A stretch of 64,000 nucleotides of DNA, taken from NCBI RefSeq assembly GCF_026210795.1, contig NC_089445.1, positions 2,542,001 through 2,606,000 on the forward strand, read 5' to 3'. Position numbers and translations under genes: made by a program. The notes under the pieces were generated by a model. The model had not been told where the DNA came from and did not search any database. It saw nothing but the letters and a program-made list of their open reading frames with translations. The first letter of the stretch is position 1. Every line of letters begins with the position of its first letter. Below, in pieces: positions 1 to 12,579 of the stretch. The stretch is from Rhizophagus irregularis. Its lineage: Eukaryota; Glomeromycota; Glomeromycetes; Glomerales; Glomeraceae.

Positions 1-87
1 AAGGAATTGTCGAGTACAGATTATCTAGGTCTTGATCATGTAGATGAAACTGAGAGCATGGAGAAAATTACTTACATTCGAGGATAA
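1..87 (+). CDS. USP7-like ubiquitin hydrolase homologue, 3' end only
   Basis: The first 28 codons of the window are the last codons of a gene that starts outside it, ending at the TAA at 85-87. The peptide contains the TDYLGLDHVDE segment and ends in TYIRG. This matches the C-terminus of the three complete USP7-like genes in the window (YLGLDHVHK in copy A, CLGLDHLDK in copy C), and resembles the WLGLDHF motif near the C-terminus of USP7. The gene runs in the same direction as copy A, so the cluster continues to the left. Nothing can be said about its catalytic centre, which lies outside the window. Confidence 0.85.
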   Translation, partial: KELSSTDYLGLDHVDETESMEKITYIRG

Positions 88-257
88 TTCTGTTTTTTAT
101 TTTAATTTTGTAATATTATATTTAAAAGGAAATTAAATGTCTAAAAATTAGAATATTTCTTTACTTTGCAAAGTTGTGTGGTAATTTAAAGTTAATAATA
201 TAAAGGATTTCCCAAATAGTTTTTATTCATCTGTCTGTATTGTAGTTTCAAATAGGT

Positions 258-912
258 ATGGTGCCGGAAGTCTATACTCGACAATAAAAATGTAACACTT
301 AAAAATCTTTCAACTCCTTAAAAAAAAATACAATTTAGAAAAAATAAACTGGTAACTTTATTCTTTGAGGTAAGCTCTATCAAATTACCGGTCAGATTTT
401 TAAAAAGAAGATCTACGTAAAAAGTTATATGTTAGCCAGAACTTATGATAATTTGGGCCGACTCCATGCATTGTGATAATGCCAGCCCGAATTATCATAA
501 TATGAATCAAATGTAATTTTTTTAAAAAAAAATTTTTTATCAATGTATGACTTTTATGAAATGGTAGTTGCGATTTATTGCTGAAATCTACTTTTTCTTA
601 TCTGTTATGTTTTATCTTGTTTGTAATAAATTTTCAAAAACCGCATTTTATTAGTATTTTACACGAGAAATCCGATTTTTATTGGCTGAATTCCGGATCA
701 CATGATATAGAATCGGCTCAGAAAAGGACAAATTTATCCTGAACCGGGGTCCAGGTTCTTTATCCTAAACCCCTATATTTTCAGAGTAATCGTCACGTGA
801 TTAATACAGTTGCGGTCTAGGATAAGAACCTGAACCCCGGTCTATTTTAAGGACACTCCAGAAAATTAAAACAAAATCACGTGACTGTTGAGTATAGACT
901 TCCGGCACCATA
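258..912. mobile_element. non-autonomous element with terminal inverted repeats
   Basis: The stretch begins ATGGTGCCGGAAGTCTATAC and ends with the exact inverse, giving terminal inverted repeats of about 22 bp. Inside are further nested inverted repeats: TTATGATAATTTGGGC near 443 against GCCCGAATTATCATAA near 483, and a GGTTC/CCCCGG palindrome between about 735 and 845. No ORF of note is present, so it looks like a MITE or a nested pair of MITEs. No convincing target-site duplication was found at the outer ends, so the family is left open. Confidence 0.6.
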
Positions 913-2285
913 GATACTTTATTGATCAGATGTAACTTAACTAACTTTATGATGATTGTTTTTATTAATGATTTTTATAATACTAATAAAGAGATTATTA
1001 AAATAAATAAATAAATAAATCATATATTATTCTTAGTGTTTGGTTTCACAAACCAGAACGAGTCAAGACTGAACCAAATTGGTGGAACTGACTCTAAAAA
1101 CCAGTTCAGAACAGAGTATACATTACAAATATGAAATATTATTAAACATGCTAAGAACAAACTATTTAGCGAAAATCAAGTTAATTATATTTACAAATAA
1201 AATACGTAATCTATTATAGCGAAAGTAAGTAAAATGTAGTATCTTATTAGTTTATTATATCTAGGTAACGGTGACTGTTAAACGTCCGAAGCGGGCGTCA
1301 CGCTGCACGTTTTCCAAAGTGAAATTTTAATAGGTGTTATATTTTGCAACGATTTATAAACATCACGAGCACAATGTCTTTCACGTTTTTATGAGTTTCA
1401 TTTTCTCAAATTTTGCGTTTTCTAAGTGCTTCTGGATGAATAAATACAGACTGGCTATCCATTTTATATTTTTTAATTTATTATTTAAGATTTTAATAAC
1501 GAAAATAAATTACGCAAGATATAAGTTATATTTTTTCATTTATTATATTTTTTCGTTTATTATTAATGAATCTTAAATTACATGAAGAAATAATTTAACA
1601 ACAACTAAATTTATTATATACATCTTATGAAGGTTAAACCAAAGTTTAATTCTATGCTTATAGTATCGAAATTAATATTTTATTTTTATTTTTATTTTTA
1701 AAATATAGACACGACTGGGGTCTAACGCTAAATAAGAATAAACATAAACTAAAAGTCTAATAAATTCTTAACTAATGATAAAACCCAACTTCTCGGGAGG
1801 AGCCCGAAGGAGTCGTCTTGCCTTTTATTCTATAGAACAATCGGCATAACCTTATGTCGCGAGAATACGATCCAAAGAAAAAGAAGAGCAACTTTAAAAA
1901 AATCTCAAGAAAAAAAAACAAGAAAAATTAGTAAAATCCGTATTTTGCTTTCAGCCCTAAGACTGCCACTTGTCAATACTGTCATAAGTGGAATGGTTCA
2001 CACTATTTTAAATTGTTTGATGTGTTTACGTATAAACAGGATGACGTGGGAGGTAATTTAGACGTCAAAATGTGAAACGTAAAGTATAAGGTAAAAATTA
2101 GGTTTTAACAAAATAATCGTCTAATTTACAACTTTTTGAAATATATTTAAATCTTTACAACCAAATCCCGGTTTTTATCTAGCCATAGTTTTAACTCTGC
2201 TTAATATAATTGTGGATGAATTTAAAGTATTTTTAAATAAAATGATTAAATAAAAATCCTATTAGTATCAAAATATTGGTTAAAC
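913..2285. other. intergenic DNA, no gene seen
   Basis: This is AT-rich sequence with many stops in all frames. It holds a short AAAT-type microsatellite near 1000-1020 and a short GC-richer patch near 1785-1860 with inverted CTCGGG/CCCGA words. The one 80-codon open frame at 1334-1576 has a composition typical of chance AT-rich frames, with very high Phe, Ile, Asn and Lys, and shows no recognisable motif. Confidence 0.5.
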
Positions 2286-2289
2286 GCGC

Positions 2290-2605
2290 TCCATCTTATT
2301 GGATTATATCCTCTCTCCCAAATTACCATGTTTAGATTACCATGTTGAATAATTGAAAGTAAAGCATCATCATCTAGTTCCCAAAACTCATTAGAACCAA
2401 TCAAAATTTTGGTTCTTGACTCATAATACCATTACACAATTCTTCAAGCTTTGAAAAAGCTCCTTTATGACAAAAAATAGTATTGAAGAGTTTAATACCA
2501 TTTTATTTAATCCAATCATTATTTGAATGATTCTATATTGCTGAAGGTGTTCAACAAGCTCATAAAGGTTCATCGGCCGGAATTGAAAAAAAAAATATGT
2601 AAAAT
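2290..2605 (-). pseudogene. BTB/BACK-domain protein fragment, decayed
   Basis: Read on the minus strand in more than one frame, this region gives segments typical of the BACK region of the large glomeromycotan BTB family. They are LYELVEHLQQY near 2575-2545, KGAFSKLEELCNGIMSQE near 2470-2420, then after a frame change ILIGSNEFWELDDDALLSII and QHGNLNMV near 2410-2330. In intact relatives these are followed by the WEHVLKWG-type segment, here degraded to WERGYNPIRWS. Frame changes and the missing BTB and C-terminal parts mark it as a relic. The assignment is from memory of the family pattern. Confidence 0.55.
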
Positions 2606-3493
2606 ATGTTAAATAAGTCAAAAATGACATTTAAAACAATATTTGACACTTACAGATCAATCAAAAATAAACTTAATAAACTTACTGTACAATTTGTTTT
2701 TAATTTTGTTATAAGACAATTTTCGTTGATATAATAAATATGAGAAAAAACCGATCAACTTTACATATCTTTAACCTCTCATTTAAATCTCAAACCATTT
2801 CCTTATACGTAATTTCTTTATTTAAGTATTATTAATATTGATCAAATCAAAAATAATGAATTTATTATCATATTATTATCTTCCTTTTTTTTACTAAGAT
2901 TTTTTCAACTGAAATTTTTTTAATCATAATAACATAAATTTTAGTGTAACTATATAAAATTAAAATGAATTAATGTATGGCTCTATAAAACCATCATATA
3001 CAATATAGCAAACAGAACTAAAGGTGTTAGTCAATTCAAAACCTGAAAAACTCTTGTAGAAATAAAAAATTGTCAAACTGACATCTTGAAAATTATTGAT
3101 ATTGATTTTTTAAGTGAAATCTCTTAGAAAACATATCTTTAAATAACTAAGAATTATATTTACATTGCTGAGTAAGTAATACAAGTTTTACTAATGAGAT
3201 TTCAACTAAGAAAATTGCAGATAAAATTATTGAGTTAGTTGAAGATGCCAATGGATACCACTGAAATTATAATCATCTATACTAAGGCAAGGATATAACA
3301 TATTGGTATTTCTGTTCTCAAAGAAATATCTTAGCATCCAAGCCACATAAAAATCCAGATCTATTAATGAAAAGATTTGCTTGTGATGATTAAAGATATT
3401 TATTGAAAAAAATATGAAGATTCTGAAGTAGAACTTTGTCATAAGGATCTGCATACAAGACCTGTATGCTAATAAATCTGTACCATAAAGCGC

Positions 3494-3935
3494 AAAGATT
3501 TTAAAAGAAAACATAGATCTCCTTCCAAGAGAGATATATAAATATCTTGTTAATAATGGTCTTGATATATCAATAAAACAGAAACAAATCCATTTTTAAT
3601 GAGCAGAGTTAGGGCAGAGTTCATGAAATAGCCTTTGAAACTGGCATTCTTAAGCAAATAAATGACCTAGGAATTAATATGGAATGGATGCTACTTATAA
3701 TAATACTAGTTTGAATTATATGCTCTACATGCAGAGATAAATGGTATTGGATTTCATTTATTCTACCTGTTTCTGGAATACTGCAAATGTTCCTTATTAT
3801 TTTTAAAAATCAAGGAGTGTAACCCTTATTTTTTTAACAGATAAGGATTTGGAACATGTAAATACAGTGCGATTTATATGGCCACATGTTAAAATACAAT
3901 TATGCAAATGGCATGTTAAAAGAGCCATAACGACC
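3494..3935 (+). pseudogene. MULE transposase relic
   Basis: Broken plus-strand frames give consecutive segments of a Mutator-like transposase. They include RDIYKYLVNNGLDISIKQKQ near 3530-3590, GMDATYNNTSLNYMLYMQ near 3680-3735 (the first catalytic Asp block, normally GMDATY), then TDKDLEHVN and WPHVKIQLCKWHVKRAI near 3840-3930 (the second catalytic Asp and the CxWH motif). Stops and frameshifts interrupt it, so it cannot make an active enzyme. It is a decayed insertion and a possible past source of transposase for the MULE-like element at 21774-23010. Confidence 0.7.
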
Positions 3936-3939
3936 AGGG

Positions 3940-4640
3940 GCATAGTGATAACACTTGTTATCTACAATAATTTATTTAAATCAATTTTAATAAATTGAAA
4001 TTGAATAAATTTTATTGTTAAATTAATATTACATTCTATTTTAATAATTTTACATAATAAAATAATCACTCTAATTTTATTAATTTTTAAGAATTTGTTT
4101 TACTGATAATCAAAACAATCGTCTTTGGAGTATCTTAGTGTTAGGGTAAGGAAGGTCAGTTTAGGCTGAAACTTTTACCTCTGGAGTTAGTGTTAGCCTT
4201 GGGTTAGGTAAGGAAGCTAATTTAGGCCAACGGTCAACAATTTAATGAAGATAGCTGCGTAGTGCAATTTCCATAGCCACACTTAGCCACAGTCTCACGT
4301 GCCGAGTTTTTTTGATGCTCTTTATGTCGGAATGATCGGTCGGCATTTAACCGTTGCATTGCGTCATTGTCCTAAATCTATTTTGATCGACGGATAATCA
4401 TTTAGTATTTAAAGAAAAATAGCTTGGATCTTGATTACATTCGTATTTAGTAACTTTAATTTCAATAATAATTCAAATAGGATATAATTCAAACAGGAAG
4501 ATATTTGCTTGATATTTAAAGTAAACATTTTTGATTTATTACTTTTTAAAATATTTCGATAAAGTAGTTTTAATATAGCCTTAAATAAAAATACTTGCAA
4601 AGGAATACTTATAATTTTTGTTCTTATATAATAGGGTCAT
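3940..4640. other. intergenic DNA upstream of USP7-like copy A
   Basis: There is no gene here. An imperfect duplication near 4138-4235 repeats the words TTAGGGTAAGGAAGG and GTTAGGTAAGGAAGCTAA, each followed by TTTAGGC. A TATATAAT string at 4625-4632 lies only about 10 bp before the copy A start codon. That is too close for a normal TATA box unless the leader is extremely short. Confidence 0.4.
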
Positions 4641-4641
4641 A

Positions 4642-7600
4642 ATGGATCAGAAACCTGCCAAGGATATTCCTATGACAGACGTGGAGGATACGACAACATT
4701 ATTCGTAACAAATTATCGTATGTTATTATTCAAATAAATTATTTATTGTACTTTTTAATTTATCATTTAACTGACATATTTGTTGAAGTTTGGATTCACT
4801 AGTTTGAACCTCTTTGTAAATAAATAACTTTAAACCATTTAATGCGTGATCTATTAAAATTCATCTTTCCTTTTTAGATGAAATATTATTACTAGTGTTA
4901 ACCGGAATTTTATTTGTATACAACAGACCTTGAAGCTTTGGCAAATAAAATTATGCCTGAACTAGGTTGCGAGATAGAAGATTTTAAATATAACACATGG
5001 CATGTAACAAATTGGCGGAATTTGGAAAAGAGGATAACAGGACCAAAGTTTGAAGTTGGAAGTTGGGAATGGTAATGTAAAAATTTTGAATAAACGATGA
5101 AGTTGTTTGATAAATATTTAATATTTTCTTTCTTTTATTTTTTTTAGGCAAATTTTGTTATTCCCTTTTGGTAATAATAATTTAGATAGTGTTTCTATTT
5201 ATCTTGATTTTTTTGATCCTAAGAGTGCTCCAGACGGTTGGCATTTATGTGTTCAATTTGCTTTAGTCTTGTGGAATCCTGAAGATCCATCACATTATGT
5301 TGCTCATCGTACGTGTAAAAATTATGTCTTGGAATTGTATTGTAACAATGATATTATATTTAATTTGAATTTGAATTTGAACTTTAGACTCTCATCATCG
5401 ATTCAATGCCGAAGAATCAGACTGGGGATTTACACGGTTTTATGGTCTAGATAAATTGTTTACCCCTTATGAAAACCGAACACGACCATTAATCGAGAAT
5501 GATTCAACCAATATCACGGCATTAGTACGAGTATTGAAGGACCCTACAGGCGTTTTATGGCATGAGTACATTATCCCATTTATTATCATTTAAAGCTTTG
5601 ATTTACAAATAATGACAATATTTAATATTTCTGGCTTTGTTTTAACCTTTCATATAGTTATAATTCAAATATGAGGAAGGGTTATGTTGGTTTAAATAAC
5701 CAAGGCGCTACAAGTTATATAAATTCATTACTCCAGTCACTTTATTTTACGACTTATTTCCGTAAGGTTTGTTTTTTGTTTATTATGCATTGTTTATTAA
5801 GATCAAAAGTTTAATACTTATTTATAAATCATAGGCGATCTATCAAATCCCCACGGAAAATGATATCCCAAACAAAAGTGTTCCTTTAGCATTACAACGA
5901 GTTTTCTTCAATTTGCAGACATCAGATATTCCAATCGAGACGATAGAATTAACAAAATCTTTTGGTTGGAATTCATTTGATTCTTTTACACATCACGATG
6001 TGCATGAATTTAACAGAATGTTGCAAAATTATCTTGAAGGCAAAATGAAGGTAGTTCATTTAAATTATGAAATTTTTTTTTCTTTCATGTTTATTTTTCA
6101 GTAAGAGTTTTTTATGATTATTTATTAGGGTACAAAAGCTGATGGTGCAATTACTAAACTTTTTTCTGGTAAAATGAAGAGTTATATTAAATGTGTCAAT
6201 CAAGATTATGAATCTTCTTATGTTGAAGATTATTATGGTAATAGTAAAATATTTCTGTAATATTTTTTATATGCATTAAATGCCGTTCAAAAGAATAATT
6301 ATAATTTAAATTTTGGTTAGATATTCAATTGAATGTAAAAGGTTGTAAGACTTTAAGAGATTCTTTCAAGAATTATATTCAAAAGGAAACATTGGAAGAC
6401 GATAATAAATATCAAGCAGAAGGTTATGGGTTGCAAGTAAGTAGAAAGCGAATTTAATTATTTATTTACTTATTTTATTATTCGGCTACTTGTGTTAAAG
6501 GTAGTTTTAACTGATTTAGCTAATTTAATTTACGTAGGTTGCCGAAAAAGGTGTTATATTTGAGAGCTTTCCTCCAGTTTTACATTTGCAACTTAAGAGA
6601 TTCGAATATGATATGCAAAAGAACGCCATGACCAAGGTTACATAATTGATAAATATATGTATTTGATGATAAAAATTCTTTATTGCTTACCAAACTCTTA
6701 TTATATTAGATTAATGATCGTTATGAATTTCCAATTGAGATTGATTTAGAAGAATTTCTATCGGAAAATGCGGATAGATCCAACCCCCATAAATATTTAT
6801 TATATGGGTTTGTTTATGAATTTACGTTATTATTGCATTCTCAACTTATTTTTAAAAATGTTCAAATTATAAATTCTTATTTGTTATATACAGTATAATC
6901 GTTCATAGTGGTGATTTACACGAAGGTCATTATTTTGCTTTACTAAAACCTGAAAAAGACGGCAAATGGTTTATTTCATTTATATATATGTTTGTTTATT
7001 TATTAAGAAAAATTAATGTACGAACTCGTTTAAAATTAAATTTTTTAGGTTTAAATTTGATGATGGTCATGTTACACCTATTATGGATAGTGAAGTCCTT
7101 GATAGTTATGGTGGTGAATTTCCAGATGCTAATTCAATCAGCGCAATTGATCCAACCGATAAACGGTCACGATCTACCAATGCTTATATGTTAATTTATA
7201 TTCGCGAATCGAGTATTAATGAGATATTGTCTCCTGTGATCCCCGAAGATATACCTGATCATTTACGTATGTATATACTAATATATTTAAATTAATTAGG
7301 ATGAAAATGTTTGTTATTTATTTATTACTATCTAAATAGAAAGACGATCAGAAGAGGAAAGGGCCTTTGATTTCATCATCAAGGTATTATTATCATTTTT
7401 TTTTATAAAAGAGAGAAAGGGGAAAGAGGGCTATTCTTACTATTAATCTTATGACAATATTTTATTATATAGATTGTAACCGCCGAAAAATTCAAATATC
7501 ACCAAGGATTTGATATTGCCAATTTTGAATATCCAATTTCTGATATATATACATATAAGACTACAAAAAATAAAACTTATGAAGTTTTTAAAAAAAATAT

Positions 7601-9858
7601 TTCTCGAACTTTCAAAATTCCTTTGGAACAAATGCGATTCTGGTACTTTGTAAATCGTCGAAATGGAACCATTCGACCAGATTCTCCAATACCAGAATCT
7701 TATCTTGATCTTAGTAATATGATTTAATTTTATATTTAAAAATTTTTTGTTATAATACTTATCAAATTTATATTATAATAAATAGGTATGGAAAAAATTC
7801 ATGCGAAGATAACTTGTCAGCAGAATAAAATGAAGTTGTATATGGAAGTAGCAGACAAACCAATTTATGGCGAGGTGCATAATTGTAATATTGTTATCTT
7901 TCAGATTTTTTTTTAAAAAAGAATTTAACTAATATTACGAACTAATTCAATAGAGATGGTTCCCTCCGATAGATGAAAATTATCACATAATGGTTTTCAT
8001 CAAGTATTTTGATGTCGAAAAACAAGCTTTGGAGTACGATTTTTTTTTTTTTATACTGAAAATTTACATTTACATTGTAATCAAAGATATTTAATGTATT
8101 CAATTATATAGAGGTCTTGGTCATTTATATTTACGAAAATTCAGTAAAGTGAGTGACTACACTTGTATTCTCTGCGAAAAAAAGGGATTTCCATCACATA
8201 CTCCTTTGAAAATATATGAAGTAAGCATATTTAGATGTTAGCGTATATATTTGGTTTATATGTACTTATTTAACTTATCATATTTTTTTTATATTATAGG
8301 AAGTTAGGCCAGATACAATTGTAGAAATGAAATTAAGATCCACTTTCCAACAATCGGATATACAAAATGGTGATATAATTTGTTTTCAAAAGGTTTTAAC
8401 AGAAAAGGAGTATGTGTTAACATTATATACTTTATATAATTTTTTTTTATTTTATTAATTTAAAAACATTTTGAACATTTTAATGTCTTTTTAGGAACCA
8501 AGAGCATGCAATAGCCGGCCGTAGCTGGAATATTCCTCATTTCTATGAATCATTAACTTTACGTATTGTTGTCTCATTTAAGCCAAGATGGAAATATCAA
8601 AATTCAAAACATGAATTTGACTTGATTTTAAATAAAAAATGGACATATGATCAGGTCTTTTAATTCTCTGACAACATTTGATATAATTTGCAATTATTTA
8701 CAATCACGTTCCTAATTCCAATTAATAATTAAAATAGCTCACTGGAGTAGTCTCCATTCATTTAAATACGGATCCTCTTAAATTACGATTTACAACGGCA
8801 TCATTTGGTACACCAAAGGATGACATTAAACATACCACTACTCAGACAATTTCAGAGATGTTTCAAACTGCAAATTTGACGCAATCAGCTCATATTTTAT
8901 TCTATGAGATGCTGGACGTAAGTATTGTAGAACTAGAAGCAAAAAAGTTCTTAAAAGTTGCTTGGCTTGGAAACACGGTTAGAGAGAAGGTATATTCATT
9001 CAGATTTATTCGTATACCTTAATTTTATAAATCTTATTTTTAAAAAAATTCACATTATAAAAAAATTCCAGGAAGTTATTGGTCTCTGTCTTAAAAAGCA
9101 CGCCATTGTTAGTGAATTGATAAGAAAACTTTTAAGAAAGGTGATATTATCATCACAAAATTCCAAAATCAGGCTATTTGAAGTTGTAAATCATAAAATT
9201 CAAAAAGAATATACAGAAACAGAACCGATAGAGAAGATACAAGAATTTGCAAAATTATATGCTGAGGTGAATATTTATGATATGAATTGAATAAATTTCT
9301 TTCGTTAAATTATCCTATTTATGTATATTGTATTATTATTATAGGAAATACCTCAGGATGAAATTTTTATCAATAAGGACGATCGAATTATTCAAGCATT
9401 TCATTTTACAAATGATCCAATATGTGTGCATGGAATTCCATTCAAATTTGTTATCAAAAATGTAATTTATTTATTACTAATTAAATAATGTATAATGTAA
9501 TTTATAAGAATTTAAACATTTATATAATTTTAACTTAGGGTGAGACACTTTCTGATACTAAGGAACGTCTTCAATATCGTTTTCGTATGAACGTAGATGA
9601 TTTTTTGAAAATAAAAATTGCAATCATACCTGGAACTTCATATGTAAAACCGGAGTATTTGGAAGATGATGGTAAGTTAATAAAAATATTTTAATTCAAT
9701 TATTTAAAATTTGTTAACTTTCTTTAATTTTATTAGATATAATTTTATCGGAAAAGATATTCTCGGATGAAGACTATCTGGGTCTCGATCATGTACATAA
9801 AACTTGTCATGTAGAGGAAGTCGGAGATACAAAAAAAGCTATTTTTATTCGAAACTAA
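4642..9858 (+). CDS. USP7-like pseudo-deubiquitinase, copy A (Cys to Ser)
   Basis: This multi-exon gene resembles USP7/HAUSP, a nuclear deubiquitinase. The exons traced are 4642-4717, 4927-5071, 5148-5308, 5388-5565, 5658-5766, 5835-6050, 6129-6237, 6321-6436, 6538-6636, 6710-6807, 6894-6968, 7049-7266, 7340-7383 and 7473 onward, with more exons to 9858. All splice phases checked are consistent. An N-terminal MATH domain (TWHVTNW, then LLFPFG) precedes the USP fold. The active-site box reads GLNNQGATSYINSLLQ, so residue 206, normally the nucleophilic Cys, is Ser (AGT at 5713-5715). The oxyanion Asn, His448 (EGHYFAL) and Asp465 (FKFDDG) are kept. The triad spacing matches USP7, where it is C223/H464/D481. 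QHDVQE is altered to HHDVHE. The linker exon 7340-7383 is about 14 codons shorter than in copies B and C. The C-terminal half matches the USP7 ubiquitin-like region. Probable role: ubiquitin or partner binding without catalysis (inference). Confidence 0.85.
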
Positions 9859-10616
9859 CATATTATTTTCTCTATTTATTTGCAATTTTCTCTTGTATTT
9901 TTATTATTGGAAACGTCTCTATGAAGTTAGGATAAAATATTGATTCGTTTCCTTAAAACTTTGTAATAATATATTTAAGATAGAAATCATATTTATTTTA
10001 TTTAAATAACAAGAATAAATTAAATAACCGGTAAATCAACAATTATTATTGGACCTTTAAGAATAAATACACTTTTTTTTAAAAAAAAAATTAAAAATTA
10101 AAAATTTGGAATTTCTCGCGTGGGTAATTATTTAATTGTACTGTAAAATTTGAATAGTATGGTGTAGTACACATTGGTAAATTTATAGGATATACATAAA
10201 AAGAATCTATGAAAGTTTGTATAAGGTCAAAAACGTAGCACGAGAAGGGTCAAAAAGATAATTTTTGCCTCTTTATTGTTTGATTACGATCATCATGAGT
10301 TCGTAACGCATCTGAATTACGTCCAAGATAGCAAAACTAAATAATGAACTATCTGAAATAAGACCAATTTCGATGACAAATATAAAATCTTAAACACTCA
10401 GATCGATAACATTATAATAATTAAATGAAGGTATATTTTAAATATTATTAACAAATATAATAACACTGTTATAACTGTTATTATCAGTTATCCTCATAAG
10501 TTCATGCTGATTTTACATAATTGTTATTTAGGTCGGTTATCTCATATTACTATGTATTAGAATAATAATAAAATTATTGGATAGTAACGGTAGTTTATTA
10601 TAAAAATTGCATGAAC
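9859..10616. other. intergenic DNA after copy A
   Basis: AT-rich sequence with no recognisable gene or domain. Poly(A)/poly(T) runs occur near 10070-10105. Confidence 0.4.
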
Positions 10617-10742
10617 GGTCCCGTTAAACCGATAATATTATTATTGGATGATTTAAACTATATATAATAGTCTAATGCGGCACTACGTGCCGCTATTAGA
10701 CTATTATTTAGTTTAATCATCCAATAATATATAATAACGGGA
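10617..10742. repeat. hairpin element (MITE-like palindrome)
   Basis: This is a near-perfect palindrome of about 126 bp. The left arm contains ATTATTATTGGATGATTTAA and ATAGTCTAATGCGGCA, and the right arm their inverse, with the axis at the ACTACGT near 10682-10688. The outer ends are CCCGTTA on the left and TAACGGG on the right. Such a structure fits a foldback MITE. No target-site duplication was identified. Confidence 0.6.
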
Positions 10743-11430
10743 TTCTGATCATCGAGATTTGAATGGCTTCCCTTCTATCCTTGTTTATTTAAAATATTTT
10801 AAATATAAAAATAAAAATTTTGAGTTAAATGTGTGAAAGGAGTACTGTAGATACAAAATTACATATATCTAAATGTAATATCAAATAAAAATATTATATA
10901 ATCAGAGTAAAATCATTATTTTTCATAAATCACTTATCACAAGAGCTATTATAAATAAAAATCTAAAAATCTTATATAGATAAAAAATATGATGACCATC
11001 AAATAGAAATGTAAGTTAAGAAGCTTTCTTTTTAGTTTGTTTTTTCAAAGAAACGTTTTATTAATGTTTTTTTATTCTCTTTTGTAGGTCACTCCCCTCC
11101 AGCTTCGACTCGGGTTGTTTAATTTCTTGTAGGCTTCGCTGAAACGGAGAGGAATCCTTTCTCATTAAAATTTACTTTATCAAAAAGTTATTAAATATAA
11201 ATAAAATAACATGTCCTTAAATTTCAATAATAGGGTTCCATTTTTTTTTGTTCTTAAACAATAAGTTAGAAGAGTAAGAAGAGGATTTACTTAGAACGAA
11301 TCATTCGTCATATACACATATCACATAACAACAATAAGACAAAATACAACAATCGTAATTTTTTATGTAACAATCGTAACATGATAATTTATTAAAATTA
11401 AAATACAAATACATAATCTATAAATAAATA
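10743..11430. other. intergenic DNA, no gene seen
   Basis: AT-rich sequence without open frames of note. A GC-richer patch at 11085-11155 (CTCCCCTCC, GGCTTCGCTGAAACGGAG) resembles the patch near 1785-1860 in tone. It has no recognisable RNA structure. Confidence 0.35.
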
Positions 11431-11640
11431 AATAATTGAATTGCAAATGGATCATTTGTGATTTGTAAGGAAGAAGTAATAATTGAGGAATTATAGGTGA
11501 TGTTAGAAAGTCTAAAGTCTTGTGATTTTTGTTCCATTAAATAATTGAATTGCAAATGGATCATTTGTAATTTGTAATGGTAGACCCATTAGATAATTAA
11601 ATTGCAAATGGGTCATTTGTAATTTGCAAAGGTAGTTGCG
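11431..11640. repeat. three spaced copies of a 40-bp motif
   Basis: The motif ATAATTGAATTGCAAATGG followed by ATCATTTGTAATTTG occurs near 11431, 11541 and 11592, with small changes. Its core, CAAATGGATCATTTG, is almost palindromic. Spacing is irregular, so it is a dispersed local duplication rather than a clean tandem array. Confidence 0.6.
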
Positions 11641-11773
11641 CAATTTGACTTAAAATTATTTTCGTGCTATTAAAAGGTGCATATCTTCTATAATAAGTTC
11701 TATTAATAATTATAAATCTAATAAAAATATGCAAATGACTTTCAATACAAAATATTTCTAATTTGAACATATA

Positions 11774-12066
11774 TTGGTTCGAATGGACGGATTCTGACGA
11801 GTTAACGTCATCATCTCGTCCATTTTGTCTTCTATAATTATGTTCTATTAATAATAATTTCTTTAAATTTATTTATTAATTTATTCTGATCATGTTGGTT
11901 CGAATGGACGGATTCTGACGAGTTAACGCCATCATCTCGTCCATTTTGTCTTCCATAATTATGTTCTATTAATAACAATTTCTTTAAATTTATTTATTAA
12001 TTTATTCTGATCATGTTGGTTCGAATGGACGGATTCTGACGAGTTAACGTCATCAATCTCGTCCAC
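11774..12066. repeat. 121-bp tandem repeat, about 2.4 copies
   Basis: Units starting TTGGTTCGAATGGACGG begin at 11774, 11895 and 12016, a constant period of 121 bp. Units one and two differ at only a few positions. The third is cut off after the CTCGTCCA core. Within each unit, GGACG...GAGTTAACG...CGTCC forms an inverted pair (ATGGACG against CGTCCAT). No ORF is associated. The GGTTCGAAT word is not part of a tRNA. Confidence 0.8.
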
Positions 12067-12420
12067 CGTCTTTTATTCAATTTCTTCCGACATTTCTGAA
12101 TAGTAAATGTCACCATCTTATTTGTCTTTTCTTGATGTGGCTTATTAATACTATAAAATTAGGGTATATATTGAAGAGGATTAAGTTTCATCTGGATGAA
12201 TTTAAACGAGTTTTTTAAATTTATTATAATTTGAAAATAATTATTCTGATGGTACTAAATGTTGGATTTATGTCGGAAAGGAGGGTTGATCAATTTTCCA
12301 ATCTTTTTATAATAGTTTTTTTGCTGCGCCATAATTAAATTTCTTTTATAGCGATCTTCAACAATTCCCTTTATTTGATTGATATTATTCTTATTTAATT
12401 GACCTATAAATAATTACTTG

Positions 12421-12574
12421 ACAAAGAAACAATATTTATTTTTAGTTATAATTATAAATGACTTACAAATAATTCCATTGACAAAGAAACAATATTTATT
12501 TTTAATTAAAATTATAATTATCCTATGAATAATTCCATTGACAAAGAAACAATATTTATTTTTAGTTAAACATT
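12421..12574. repeat. 60-bp tandem repeat, about 2.5 copies
   Basis: The block ACAAAGAAACAATATTTATT starts at 12421, 12481 and 12541, a constant 60-bp period. The first two units each end AATAATTCCATTG. It is a local minisatellite with no coding potential. Confidence 0.8.
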
Positions 12575-12579
12575 CTAAT

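Noticed and set aside
1334-1576. 80-codon frame near the left edge
   Set aside because: Extreme Phe/Ile/Lys/Asn bias of AT-rich chance frames, with no motif and no adjoining exon.
4138-4220. TTAGGG-like words suggesting telomeric sequence
   Set aside because: Only isolated TTAGGG and TTAGGTAAGG words occur, in a diverged two-copy duplication. There is no tandem TTAGGG array.
5713-5715. Catalytic Cys loss in copy A as a simple sequencing error
   Set aside because: Copies B and C independently lack Cys at the same codon, with AGT and GGT, and all are in clean surrounding sequence. Error in all three is unlikely, though read support should still be checked.
11774-12030. GGTTCGAAT words resembling the T-arm of a tRNA
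   Set aside because: They belong to the 121-bp tandem repeat. No acceptor stem, D-arm or anticodon arm is at the right spacing.
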